Assembly: GCA_903875465.1 (NCBI GenBank)
Contig: CAIQWB010000040.1
Span: forward strand, 1 to 47,271
Source: an uncultured Verrucomicrobia subdivision 3 bacterium
GTDB taxonomy: Bacteria; Verrucomicrobiota; Verrucomicrobiia; Limisphaerales; UBA11358
Direction: 5' to 3'
DNA length: 47,271 nucleotides
This document shows positions 33,140 through 41,888 of this stretch, piece after piece. The notes under the pieces were generated by a model, which was given only the letters and a program-made list of their open reading frames with translations, was not told the origin of the DNA and did not search any database. A program made the translations under genes and the position numbers. How positions within the stretch are numbered: position 1 is the stretch's first letter; the number at the start of each line of letters is the position of its first letter.

Positions 33140-36100
33140 TTACGGCAACTGCAAGCGGAAGAAGGTGGGCGGGTTGGTGGCATTCACAGGAATGGCGGTG
33201 GAGAAAGCTCCATTACCATCCAGAAAGCCCGCAGCACTGACTGTCCAACTGCCCAGCGGGGCCTGCAGGTTGGTGGAGATAAGCCAGGTATAATGAGTAC
33301 CCGGCGTGCCGCCGCTGCCACTCAACTGCAGGTTGCCCCCCGAGACCACCACCGGCGCAAGGGTGGGCAAGGTGGGCGGCGCGAGTTGGTCCCCTTGCAG
33401 AATGATCTGCGTATAACCGGACCAGCCGTAGTCCTGTGATCCTTGGGAGGTGAAGTCAAACTTCACTGCCGCCACATTCGCCGCCAGCAGGGTCTGGCCC
33501 GGCGCCGGGGAAATCTGCACCCGGTTGCCCGAGGCCCGGCCATCATGCGGAACAAACGGATTGTACGCCACATTGGCCAGCGGCAGGAACGTGGTCGGGG
33601 CTGCTTCGGTTGAATAGCTCAGTTTATAAAACTGGCCGTCCCGGCCAAAATCATGCCAGAGGGTGTAAACCACGATGTTAGTGAGATTCCAAGCAGCGCC
33701 ATTCGTGGAACTAAAGGTGATCCAGGAAACGGAGCTGTTGGTGTCCGCGCCGAGAGCGGTGCTGTAGGTATTTCCAAAGCCCAGCACCCCGTCAGTCATG
33801 TTCGTGACATTACAACCTTCGCCGGTGAAAACGCCGGGACCTTGACTGCTGGGCAGTTGGCCGGCAATCAGGTTGGGAGTTTCCGGCGTCCAGGTGTTGC
33901 TGGTTTCCTCATGCGTTGCCGTGATCAACGGTCCCGCTGGCGGCGCGGAGGCCGAGGGTGAACCGAAGACGCTGATTTCGCTGTAGCCGGAATATCCGTT
34001 CGGAACGCCTTCAGGGAACTGGAAGTCCACGTAAATGGCGTAAACATTGCTGGCAAGCACCCCGGTGGCCGGCGTGAACGTGGTGCGCACCGTGGTCTGA
34101 ATGCCCGAGCCAGAAGACACCGCTTTACCATTGCCGCCGCCAAGGTTATTACCGGTACTGAGGTTGTTGGCCACCACTGCCAGGGGGAGATAGATGGTGG
34201 GATTGGCCACGGTGGAGTAGAGCACCGTGTAATACTGCGAATCCCGGCCGTTGTCGTTCCAGCCACCGGAGATTTGAATGTTGGTCACGTCATAGCCGTT
34301 GGCGTTGGCACCCAGGGTGTAGCTCACATAATTACCCGCGCGGGGGGCCGGACCGCCAGGACCAGCCGTGGCAAAAGCCGGATGCGGGCCGGAATTGTCA
34401 AACGGTCCGTAACCACCGTCCGTCAGCGCCGTCAACCCACCGGCCTGATTCAGGGCAGTCGGAGTGATGTCCGGATCACTGAAATCACCAATCGTATCAT
34501 AGCTGTCGCCCGGGGGATTCTGGCCGTAAATCAGACTGTTGCCCAAATTGGAGGTGTCCCAAGTGGGGGTAAAGCCGCCCGCCGCCGAGGCTTGATAGGC
34601 CACCGCTGTGATCACATTACCAACAGGTGCGGGGACCGGGTCAACATAAAGCGTGGCCGACGCGGTCACGTTGCTGCCCGCCGAATTGTAGGCTACCAAT
34701 TTGTAACCACCATTCGTGGCTGCATCGCTCAATTTCAGATTCGTGAGGGTCAGGGTCGGACTGGTGGCTTCGGGCAGATTGGTCCCGTTTTTCAACCATT
34801 GATAGCTGGTGGCACCACTGAAACTAGCCGTCAGCACGACCGAGCTGCCCACCACATCTTCAGCCGCAGTCGGCGCGATGTTCGTCAACAAGACGGGCAC
34901 GAAAGGGGAATTATAACCAGCCACCACGATTTCTGAATAGCCTTCCCAGCCGTTTTCGGGACGGGAACCGGCGTTAAAGAAGTTAAATTGGATGGCATAG
35001 ACATTTTGCGCCATGGCTCCGGAAGCCGGCGTGAGAACCGTGCGGGTAGCCGACGGCGTATTGGCGGGAACACCAGCTGGCAGATAATCCACACTCACCA
35101 GATCATTGAAGACGGTGGGCGCAGCCACGGTAGAATAAAGCACCTGATACTTTTGCTCATCCCGGCCGCCGTCACCCCAACCGCCAAAGACAGTGATGTT
35201 GGTCAGACTCCAGCCGTTGCCATTGGCGGAAACCGGCAGCGTGTAGGTGAGGGACAAACCGGCGTCATTGCCGAGGGCATCCAACGTTTGATTGCCACCC
35301 ACATTCGGATAGTAATTTTGATAGCCCGGAGAGCCATCGGACATGATGACTGGGTCGCCATTACAGGCCGATCCGAGCGGGTTATAATTGCCCGCGCCGG
35401 CCGCCACGGTGCCGGGCACGCCGGGACCGCCATCAACGGAACCCAGGATCAGGTCCGTGTTGGTGTTTTCCACCCAGGTCGGATAGAAATTCGTGCTGGC
35501 ATTCACCGGGCTGGGTGCACCCAGACCGAGCTGGCCGGAAGCGGCGATGATCACGTTATTGACCGGGGCCGGCAAACTATTGATGGTGAGCGGAGCCGCC
35601 GTGCTGTAAGAAATGGCCGCCGCCCCATTGGTGGCGTTGAGTCCGGCCAGGCGATAAATGCCAGCGCTGGTCGGTTGCACATTGTTGAGCGTGAGCGTCG
35701 AGGTCACAGTGTCGTTATTGGTGACGTTGACCACGCCGGTGGCAATCACATTCGTCGCCACAGCACCCGTGGTGATCTGCTGCCATTGCGGGGCAACCGG
35801 CGGGAAATTGCTGTAAGTGGCGGAGAAGACGACTTGGTCACCAATGAACGTGACCACGGAAGCCGGCAGGATGTCCTGAACCAGGAGAGCGGACGGCGGG
35901 GGCGGCGGGGCCATGGTATCATGACCTTGCACCACAATTTCCGAATAACCCTGGTAAGCATTATTAAAGTTGCCGGAGGCGGGAGGGCTGGCAAAGTCGA
36001 ACTTGATATTGGCCACGCCGTGGGCCAGGGCACTGCCATCGTTCATGGCGATTCCGACCCGATTGGCCGGGGCGCCGCTGACGGAGGGCAGGTAATAAAC

Positions 36101-37189
36101 CGTGGTAATGGGGACGAAAGTGTTGGGCGCGGCCACGGTGGAATAAGAAACCGTGTAATATTGACCGTCACGGCCACCATCACCCCAGCCGCTGTAAGTG
36201 ACGATGTTGGTGATATCCTCGCCATTGACCAGATTGTTGGTGAGCGAGAAAATAAGTGAAGTGCCACCGCTGGCACCGCACGTGGCAAAGCCGCCAATCG
36301 AGCCGGAACTACCGATGCTGCCATCCGTTAATACCGGAATGCCACCCGCAGACTCCTTGGTGAAAGTGCCGTTCGCCGTGGTTGGCGTCAGACCCAGAAT
36401 CAAGTCAGGTGTTTCCGCTGTCCAAGTGGGGGTAAACGGATTCGAACCGCTTTGATTGGCTGTGGTGACGGCCAGAGCCGGCGAAACCACACTCGACGCG
36501 GCGGTACCGCCCACGGTGATGGCCGCGATGCCGCAATAACCGTTTTCCACGCCGGGGAAATTCAAAACGAATTTCAAGGCGTAAACATTGTTCGCAACCG
36601 CCCCGCCGGAGGCATTGTTAATAACGGCCTTGACTGCGTCCGGCGTGTTGCCTGGAATCGAAGGGTTACTATTAACATAAGCCAAAAACGAAAAAGAGGT
36701 CGGGTTGGCCACTGTGGAATATAAAACCACGTAGGCTTGCTGGTCGCGCCCACTGTTGGCCCAGCCACCATAGACCGAAATATTGGTGACGTTATAGCCG
36801 TTGGCATTGGCCGGCAGGGTGTAAATGAGCTGTGATCCCGCTCCCGAACCATTGCCATAAGTCACATAGTTAAGGCTCGTGGTGTTGCCGGGGTTGACGA
36901 GCCCGATCGTCAGGTTCGTGTTAACCGTCAGAGAGTTGACATTGCGACCGGCGCCTTCAAGGCCCCAATTGCCAGGGGCAGCAGTGGGAACCAAGCCGTT
37001 GATCAAGCTGTCGGCCTGATCCACCACCCAAGCAGAACCGGTCGGGGTGAAGGGCCAGGTATTGGCGGAGCCGGTCTGGTTGGCCGTGGTGACGGTCACC
37101 TGCGCCAAGGCAGAGGTGGCCAGCAGCAGCGAACCGGCCAGGGCCAGGCTCGCCGGGAAAGGCCATTTTGTGTTTTGAGGTTTATTCAT
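33140..37189 (-). CDS. Large secreted protein with five discoidin-like and two Ig-like domains
   Basis: 1349 residues from the ATG at 37189; a longer open frame to 37282 precedes the clear signal peptide (cleavage near A-L-A-Q, about 29). Five copies of a roughly 200-residue domain share N-G-Y-x-V-T-N-I, then G-W-x-x-x-G-R-D-x-Q-x-Y, then L-Y-S-T-V-A-x-P and Y-x-G-Y-S-E-I-x-V-x-G. Two Ig-like domains lie between copies 2 and 3 and copies 3 and 4 (Y-Q-W-L-K-N-G). The C-terminus is a Verrucomicrobia-type P-G-T-H-Y-T-W-L-I-S-T-N-L module. A glycan-binding surface or exported scaffold is inferred. The discoidin-like unit also occurs in the GH78 enzyme downstream. Confidence 0.82.
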   Translation of the reverse strand: MNKPQNTKWPFPASLALAGSLLLATSALAQVTVTTANQTGSANTWPFTPTGSAWVVDQADSLINGLVPTAAPGNWGLEGAGRNVNSLTVNTNLTIGLVNPGNTTSLNYVTYGNGSGAGSQLIYTLPANANGYNVTNISVYGGWANSGRDQQAYVVLYSTVANPTSFSFLAYVNSNPSIPGNTPDAVKAVINNASGGAVANNVYALKFVLNFPGVENGYCGIAAITVGGTAASSVVSPALAVTTANQSGSNPFTPTWTAETPDLILGLTPTTANGTFTKESAGGIPVLTDGSIGSSGSIGGFATCGASGGTSLIFSLTNNLVNGEDITNIVTYSGWGDGGRDGQYYTVSYSTVAAPNTFVPITTVYYLPSVSGAPANRVGIAMNDGSALAHGVANIKFDFASPPASGNFNNAYQGYSEIVVQGHDTMAPPPPPSALLVQDILPASVVTFIGDQVVFSATYSNFPPVAPQWQQITTGAVATNVIATGVVNVTNNDTVTSTLTLNNVQPTSAGIYRLAGLNATNGAAAISYSTAAPLTINSLPAPVNNVIIAASGQLGLGAPSPVNASTNFYPTWVENTNTDLILGSVDGGPGVPGTVAAGAGNYNPLGSACNGDPVIMSDGSPGYQNYYPNVGGNQTLDALGNDAGLSLTYTLPVSANGNGWSLTNITVFGGWGDGGRDEQKYQVLYSTVAAPTVFNDLVSVDYLPAGVPANTPSATRTVLTPASGAMAQNVYAIQFNFFNAGSRPENGWEGYSEIVVAGYNSPFVPVLLTNIAPTAAEDVVGSSVVLTASFSGATSYQWLKNGTNLPEATSPTLTLTNLKLSDAATNGGYKLVAYNSAGSNVTASATLYVDPVPAPVGNVITAVAYQASAAGGFTPTWDTSNLGNSLIYGQNPPGDSYDTIGDFSDPDITPTALNQAGGLTALTDGGYGPFDNSGPHPAFATAGPGGPAPRAGNYVSYTLGANANGYDVTNIQISGGWNDNGRDSQYYTVLYSTVANPTIYLPLAVVANNLSTGNNLGGGNGKAVSSGSGIQTTVRTTFTPATGVLASNVYAIYVDFQFPEGVPNGYSGYSEISVFGSPSASAPPAGPLITATHEETSNTWTPETPNLIAGQLPSSQGPGVFTGEGCNVTNMTDGVLGFGNTYSTALGADTNSSVSWITFSSTNGAAWNLTNIVVYTLWHDFGRDGQFYKLSYSTEAAPTTFLPLANVAYNPFVPHDGRASGNRVQISPAPGQTLLAANVAAVKFDFTSQGSQDYGWSGYTQIILQGDQLAPPTLPTLAPVVVSGGNLQLSGSGGTPGTHYTWLISTNLQAPLGSWTVSAAGFLDGNGAFSTAIPVNATNPPTFFRLQLP

Positions 37190-37709
37190 GGGGTAGGGGC
37201 GGTTGTTTACTTCGTTTTGATACGGTACCAATTGGCGGACAGCATCGGTTTTTACCAATGCATCATTGCATTCGTTTCGCATTTAATCATTGCTTGCCAG
37301 CACACGCGATGACTGAAGATTTCTTCGGAATCGTCAGCGGGTCGCATTCGTGATTTGGATTAAAACCACCTTAGGGCGGAATTCCGAGGGCAGCAATACC
37401 CAAACAAGGTTAAGGGTCTATCACCGAAACAGGTGATGTCGAAACAATGAGGTGCCAATCCCAAGTCAAAATTGCCGACCGGTCTGGCCGGTTCGTTGAA
37501 AGGATGTGGGGCCGAGCCAGCCTCACCAATGGCGAGGAGGGGCAGCGTCACGAGATGCGGGGATGCACGGAGAACTGCAGTGGGCAGACAGGACCGTATC
37601 CAACTGCATACCAAGCCAATGAATTAACTACTCGTTTAACGAGTTACGAGAAACAACTATTTCGGAGGGGTGGCAGCGGTGCTGGTCGGCTCGATCGGCC
37701 GGCAAGCAT
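37190..37709. other. Non-coding stretch upstream of the surface protein gene
   Basis: 520 bp with no convincing gene on either strand. It must hold the promoter of the surface protein gene. AATGCA-tcat-TGCATT (37257-37272) is an inverted repeat 68 nt upstream of the start and could be an operator. Otherwise I see nothing. Confidence 0.45.
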
Positions 37710-37985
37710 TTACCGGGCCGCCGCGCGCAGGCGCTCTTTCTTGTCTTCCAACTGGCTCTGGAGCTTTTTGCGCTCGTGAATCAGTTGTTCGCGGAGGGCC
37801 TGGGCTTTTTCGGGATCATGGGCCGCGCGGGCAATTTCTCCGGCCAGGGCGATTTCCCGTTCGGCGATCTTCGCGGCATATTGGGAATCCAATTCGGCCA
37901 GGTCTTTTTTGAGTTGGGGGGAGACTTTGACGCTGGGGGTGGTCTGGTTTAGACGTTCCATCGCGAGTTCGTAGGCGCTTTTCAT
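37710..37985 (-). CDS. Small helical protein of unknown function
   Basis: 91 residues beginning M-K-S-A-Y-E-L-A-M-E-R-L. It is almost entirely charged helix with coiled-coil heptads (A-E-L-D-S-Q-Y-A-A-K-I-A-E-R and H-E-R-K-K-L-Q-S-Q-L-E-D-K), no membrane segment and no signal. I recall similar small proteins beginning this way in Verrucomicrobia but know no function. It lies 95 nt downstream of the TPR gene on the same strand. Confidence 0.7.
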   Translation of the reverse strand: MKSAYELAMERLNQTTPSVKVSPQLKKDLAELDSQYAAKIAEREIALAGEIARAAHDPEKAQALREQLIHERKKLQSQLEDKKERLRAAAR

Positions 37986-38080
37986 GAATTAGCAGTAAAT
38001 AGTATTAAATTAGGGGGTTTTTGAAGATTTTCCCGCAGGACCGGGGGCTGGCGGCGGGTGATTTAGCTTGTATGCCGGGG

Positions 38081-38536
38081 TTATTTGGCCTTTTTCCAGG
38101 GCTGGTCGGGGAATTTCTCGGGCATTTTGATGACCTGGGGGGGGACCATGGGCCTGGCCATTTGGAGTTCGGGGTCGGTGGCGTTGGGCGCGGCCGGGGT
38201 GCCGGACTTGGCCGCCTGGGCATCCTCGCGCCAGCCGGCGATGCGGGCTTGCAGGCCGTGATGCTCGGCGGTGACTTTGTCCCCGACTTTTTGGTAAAAG
38301 AGGGAGAGGTTGGTGTGCACGAGCTGTTCTTTGGGCCGAAGTTGTTCGGCCTTATGGCCTTCCGCAATGGCGCGGGGGTAATCACCCTGGCGATACCAGG
38401 CCATGCCCAAGGCCAGCTGGGCCTCGTAATGGGCCGGTTCGGCGGCGAGGACCGCCTGGAGGCGGGCAATGGCCGCGGGAAAGTCGCCCTGGCTGAAGGC
38501 GAACATGGCGTCGTCGTAGGATTCCTGCACATTCAT
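38081..38536 (-). CDS. TPR-repeat protein
   Basis: 151 residues. Three tetratricopeptide-like repeats fill about 1-105: A-M-F-A-F-S-Q-G-D-F-P-A-A-I, then A-L-G-M-A-W-Y-R-Q-G-D-Y-P-R-A-I, then L-S-L-F-Y-Q-K-V-G-D-K. A Pro-rich tail follows (P-P-Q-V-I-K-M-P-E). TPRs form a protein-binding groove. There is no signal peptide. It is divergent from korAB and probably co-transcribed with the small helical protein downstream. The partner is unknown. Confidence 0.85.
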   Translation of the reverse strand: MNVQESYDDAMFAFSQGDFPAAIARLQAVLAAEPAHYEAQLALGMAWYRQGDYPRAIAEGHKAEQLRPKEQLVHTNLSLFYQKVGDKVTAEHHGLQARIAGWREDAQAAKSGTPAAPNATDPELQMARPMVPPQVIKMPEKFPDQPWKKAK

Positions 38537-38752
38537 TGGTCAAAGTACTACCCCGCCACGCTAGGCCCGCCGGGCGCGAAGTGCAAGCCGCGTTTACAAG
38601 TGTGCAAAATTAGACAGGATGGACAAAAGATATCCATTTTCTGGAGCCCCTAATTATAACCTATGCTTATGAATGAATTTTGGCCTTCAATCTGGAATTG
38701 GTTAATATTGGCAAGTCGTTGCCGGGCAGTCACATATAACACTTATAAGAAA

Positions 38753-38781
38753 TTGACACATGCCCCCGGCCCAACTATTAT
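38753..38781 (+). promoter_or_regulatory. Near-consensus sigma-70 promoter of korAB
   Basis: TTGACA (38753-38758), 17-nt spacer, TATTAT (38776-38781). The predicted start would be near 38788, giving a leader of about 70 nt. GAGGT at 38852-38856 is a proper ribosome-binding site ahead of the ATG at 38860. Confidence 0.8.
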
Positions 38782-38859
38782 GATAAGGCATCGGTGTCGC
38801 ACTGAACTGTCTTCAGTTGCCCATCTAACAACCATTGCGGTGTTTTTATTCGAGGTCCC

Positions 38860-40674
38860 ATGAGTGATACAATTGAAGCAGCAGCGCCGTCGACTGGCGC
38901 GGCGAAGGTTTTAAAGATTAATGAGGCCGTGATTCGGATCGCGGGCAACTCGCAGGACGGTATTCAGGCCATCGGCGGCTTTCTGGCCCGCCTGGCCGGG
39001 CGGAGCGAGCAGGAAGTCATGACGTTCATGACGATTCCCTCGACGATTTCCGGCGGGCCTTCCATTTTTCAGGTGCGCATCGGCTCCGGCGAGGTGCTGA
39101 GCGCGGGCGACGAGGCGGACATGCTGCTGTGTTTTTACCAGCACAGCTATGAAGACCATATCAAGTCCTTGAAGCTGGGCGGGATCGTGCTGTTTGATGC
39201 CGACCATGTGGTGCCGAACCCGGCGTATGAGGAAAATTACCGTCATGTGGGCGTGAATATTTCGAGCCTGACGGTGGAAGCCATTGGCGGCACGGGCCGC
39301 GACAAGGGCAAAAACATTTTCGCCATGGGTTTGCTGGCCAAGATTTTTGATCTGAATGTGCCGAAGCTGCTGAAGTTGATCGAGGAACGTTTCGGGGGCA
39401 AGGACCCGTCGCTCGTCGCCAATGCCACGACCTGCTTTAACGCGGGGTACATGCACTCGCTGGAAAACCTGCTGAAGACTTTCCAATTTTTTGATCCGGA
39501 GAAGAAGGACCGCCTGCAAGTGGTGATGAATGGCAACGAGGCGCTGGCCTACGGCTTGATCGCCGCGGGCGTGCGGTTCGGCGCGGGTTATCCCATCACC
39601 CCGTGGTCGGATATCATGGAATTGCTGCGCCGCGAGCTGCCCAAATACGGGGGCATGTTCATCCAGACGGAGGACGAAATCGCCGCGGTTTCCATGGCGC
39701 TGGGCGGCAGTTATGCCGGTCGCGTGGCGGTCACCGGTTCCAGCGGTCCGGGCATCAGTTTGAAGACCGAAGCCATTGGCTGGGCTTCCATGGCGGAAAT
39801 GCCGTTGGTGATCGTGGACGTGCAGCGCGGCGGTCCTTCGACGGGCATGCCGACGAACGTGGAGCAATCGGATTTGAACATTGCCTGTTTCGGCGGTCAC
39901 GGCGACTCGCCCCGCGTGGTGCTCGCCCCGGTGAGCGTGGAAGATTGTTTTTACACGGCGATAGAAGCGGTGAACCTTGCCCGCAAATACAGCACGCCGG
40001 TATTTATTTTGACCGACCAGGGCATCGCGACCCGGATCGAAGCCTTTGAGGAGCCGAACTTGGAAAAGGTGTGCCAGGATATCTCCCCGGACTTTACCCC
40101 GGTGGCGGAGCACAAGCCCTATGACTTGTCCAAACCGAACGGCATCACCCAGCACATTGCCCCGGGCACGAAGGTGCTGAGCGGCAAGTACCCGATTGCG
40201 ACCGGGCTGGAACATGATGAACTGGGGCATCCGACGGGTTCCTCCAAACTGCACTCCCTGATGACGGCCAAGCGCCGGAACAAGCTGCGCCAGCTCGCCT
40301 GGGATTTCCCGAAACTCAAGACTTACGGCCCGAACGAAGGTCAAATCCTGCTGGTCAGCTGGGGTTCCGGCCAGGGTCCGGTCCGGGAAGCGGTCGACCG
40401 CGCCCGCAGTATCGGCGAAGCGATTTCGGGCCTGTCCCTCCGTTATATCAACCCGCTGCCCAATGGTTTGGAGCAGATCTTCAAGGGTTTCCACCATATT
40501 TTTGTGGTGGAATTAAACGATGAGGGCACCTATGGCTTCGGCCAGCTGGCCGCCTTGCTGCGCGCCCGGTACTGCGACCCGCGCATTCAGGGGATCACCA
40601 AATCGGACGGCCTCACCTGGAAGGTGAAGGAAATTCTGGACCGCGCCCGCACGCTGGCCTCCGCCAAAGCCTGA
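38860..40674 (+). CDS. korA: 2-oxoacid:ferredoxin oxidoreductase, fused gamma-alpha subunit
   Basis: 604 residues. The N-terminal gamma domain (about 25-190; I-R-I-A-G-N-S-Q-D-G-I-Q) is fused to an alpha part with G-Y-P-I-T-P-W-S-D-I-M-E, E-D-E-I-A-A-V, G-S-S-G-P-G-I-S-L-K and R-G-G-P-S-T-G-M-P-T. This is the KorA layout of 2-oxoglutarate (or related 2-oxoacid) ferredoxin oxidoreductases, which decarboxylate a 2-oxoacid to acyl-CoA and reduce ferredoxin. The beta subunit gene follows 35 nt later. The exact acid cannot be told from sequence; 2-oxoglutarate is the usual choice. The protein is cytoplasmic and oxygen-sensitive enzymes of this class are common in anaerobes and some aerobes. Confidence 0.93.
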   Translation: MSDTIEAAAPSTGAAKVLKINEAVIRIAGNSQDGIQAIGGFLARLAGRSEQEVMTFMTIPSTISGGPSIFQVRIGSGEVLSAGDEADMLLCFYQHSYEDHIKSLKLGGIVLFDADHVVPNPAYEENYRHVGVNISSLTVEAIGGTGRDKGKNIFAMGLLAKIFDLNVPKLLKLIEERFGGKDPSLVANATTCFNAGYMHSLENLLKTFQFFDPEKKDRLQVVMNGNEALAYGLIAAGVRFGAGYPITPWSDIMELLRRELPKYGGMFIQTEDEIAAVSMALGGSYAGRVAVTGSSGPGISLKTEAIGWASMAEMPLVIVDVQRGGPSTGMPTNVEQSDLNIACFGGHGDSPRVVLAPVSVEDCFYTAIEAVNLARKYSTPVFILTDQGIATRIEAFEEPNLEKVCQDISPDFTPVAEHKPYDLSKPNGITQHIAPGTKVLSGKYPIATGLEHDELGHPTGSSKLHSLMTAKRRNKLRQLAWDFPKLKTYGPNEGQILLVSWGSGQGPVREAVDRARSIGEAISGLSLRYINPLPNGLEQIFKGFHHIFVVELNDEGTYGFGQLAALLRARYCDPRIQGITKSDGLTWKVKEILDRARTLASAKA

Positions 40675-40709
40675 GCCCAACCCCGCAACCCACTTTAACC
40701 GAAACGATT

Positions 40710-41681
40710 ATGAGTATTTTAACCTCTCCCACGCCGGCGGCCACGCCCGCACCGGCCAGTGCCACGGCCGCCACACCGCTGACGACGACCACCCCGCCGG
40801 TGACCGGGGAACGCAAAGGTTTGACCAAGAAGGAAATCGCCGCCGATCACCCCACCTGGTGCCCCGGTTGCGGTGATTTCTCGGTGCTGGCGCTGTATTT
40901 CAAGCTGATTGAAAAGCGCAAGATGATCCATGAGCAGATCACGACGATTGCCGGGATCGGCTGTTCGAGCCGGTTCCCGTACTTCGTGCAGGCTCACGGC
41001 GCGCATTTCATTCACGGTCGCGCCCTGCCCTTCGCCAGCGGCATTTCGCTGAGCCGGCCGGACCTGCATGTGTTTGTGTTCGGGGGCGACGGCGATGCCT
41101 TCTCCATCGGCGGCAACCATTTCAGCCACACCTGCCGCAAGAATATCAAGATGACCTACTGCGTGATGGACAACTGGGTGTATGGTTTGACCAAGAAACA
41201 GACCTCGCCCACGTCGCCGCTCGGCTTCAAGAGCAAGACGGATCTCTGGGGTGCGGTGGATTATCCCATCAATCCCATGAAACAGGCGATTGCCGCCGGG
41301 GCGACGTTTGTGGCGCGCACCACGCACACGAACCCGAACCATGTGCTGGCGATGATGGAGGCGGCGATGGATCACGATGGTTTCAGCTTCATTGAATGCC
41401 TGAGCGAATGCGTGGAGTTTTATGAAGGCGCGTTTGACGCCTCGAACCCCCGCAAGGGCGGCGTGTTCAAGGAAGTGCCGAAGGATCACGATGTGACCAA
41501 CGAAGGCGCGGCCTATGCGCTGGCGGGCGACCCGTTCCCGGGATATTTCGGCATTTTCTACAAGAACAGCAAGCCCACGAAGAACGCGAAGGAAGCGGAG
41601 ATCATCAAGGGTTACCAGAGCAAGGTGACCGGCCTGAAAGACTGGCAGATCCTGCAAAAGAATTTCGACCGGATGAAATAG
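40710..41681 (+). CDS. korB: 2-oxoacid:ferredoxin oxidoreductase, beta subunit
   Basis: 323 residues. After a Pro/Ala/Thr-rich N-terminal tail (about 1-40) it has H-P-T-W-C-P-G-C-G-D, cysteines for an iron-sulfur cluster, G-I-G-C-S-S-R, and the thiamine diphosphate motif G-D-G-D-A-F-S-I-G-G-N-H-F. It binds TPP and the cluster and pairs with KorA. The low-complexity 40-residue tail is unusual for KorB. No separate delta ferredoxin gene is adjacent. A strong terminator lies just after the stop. Confidence 0.95.
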   Translation: MSILTSPTPAATPAPASATAATPLTTTTPPVTGERKGLTKKEIAADHPTWCPGCGDFSVLALYFKLIEKRKMIHEQITTIAGIGCSSRFPYFVQAHGAHFIHGRALPFASGISLSRPDLHVFVFGGDGDAFSIGGNHFSHTCRKNIKMTYCVMDNWVYGLTKKQTSPTSPLGFKSKTDLWGAVDYPINPMKQAIAAGATFVARTTHTNPNHVLAMMEAAMDHDGFSFIECLSECVEFYEGAFDASNPRKGGVFKEVPKDHDVTNEGAAYALAGDPFPGYFGIFYKNSKPTKNAKEAEIIKGYQSKVTGLKDWQILQKNFDRMK

Positions 41682-41702
41682 GCCGCGCGAACCAATTCAG
41701 GC

Positions 41703-41732
41703 AAAACGCCCGGGTGCAAGCCCGGGCGTTTT
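41703..41732 (+). terminator. Intrinsic terminator of korAB
   Basis: CGCCCGGG (41707-41714) and CCCGGGCG (41721-41728) pair over 8 bp, extended by A-T pairs, with a 6-nt loop and a following T-run of about nine. It is 25 nt after the korB stop. Confidence 0.95.
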
Positions 41733-41888
41733 TTTTTGGTTATTAGGGGCGCGTAACATTCCCAACCCAATTTACTACCGGGAAGTAGTTATCCAACCAC
41801 GGCCTGGGCGCTGGGGCGACAGCTCAAAGGTGGTCCCATTTGCCAGGACAGGCGAAAGGCCTGGTGAGAAAAATGCGAACCGCGCACG

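Noticed and set aside
34988-36259. 423-codon plus-strand frame over the surface protein
   Set aside because: Antisense to repeated domains; the product is Arg/Gly/Ile-rich without any fold signal.
38911-40497. 528-codon minus-strand frame over korA
   Set aside because: Antisense to a gene with all KorA motifs; His/Arg-rich composition is typical of shadows.
41841-41864. CAGGC-gaaag-GCCTG hairpin after the restriction operon
   Set aside because: A 5-bp stem without a T-run on the minus strand is too weak to call a terminator.
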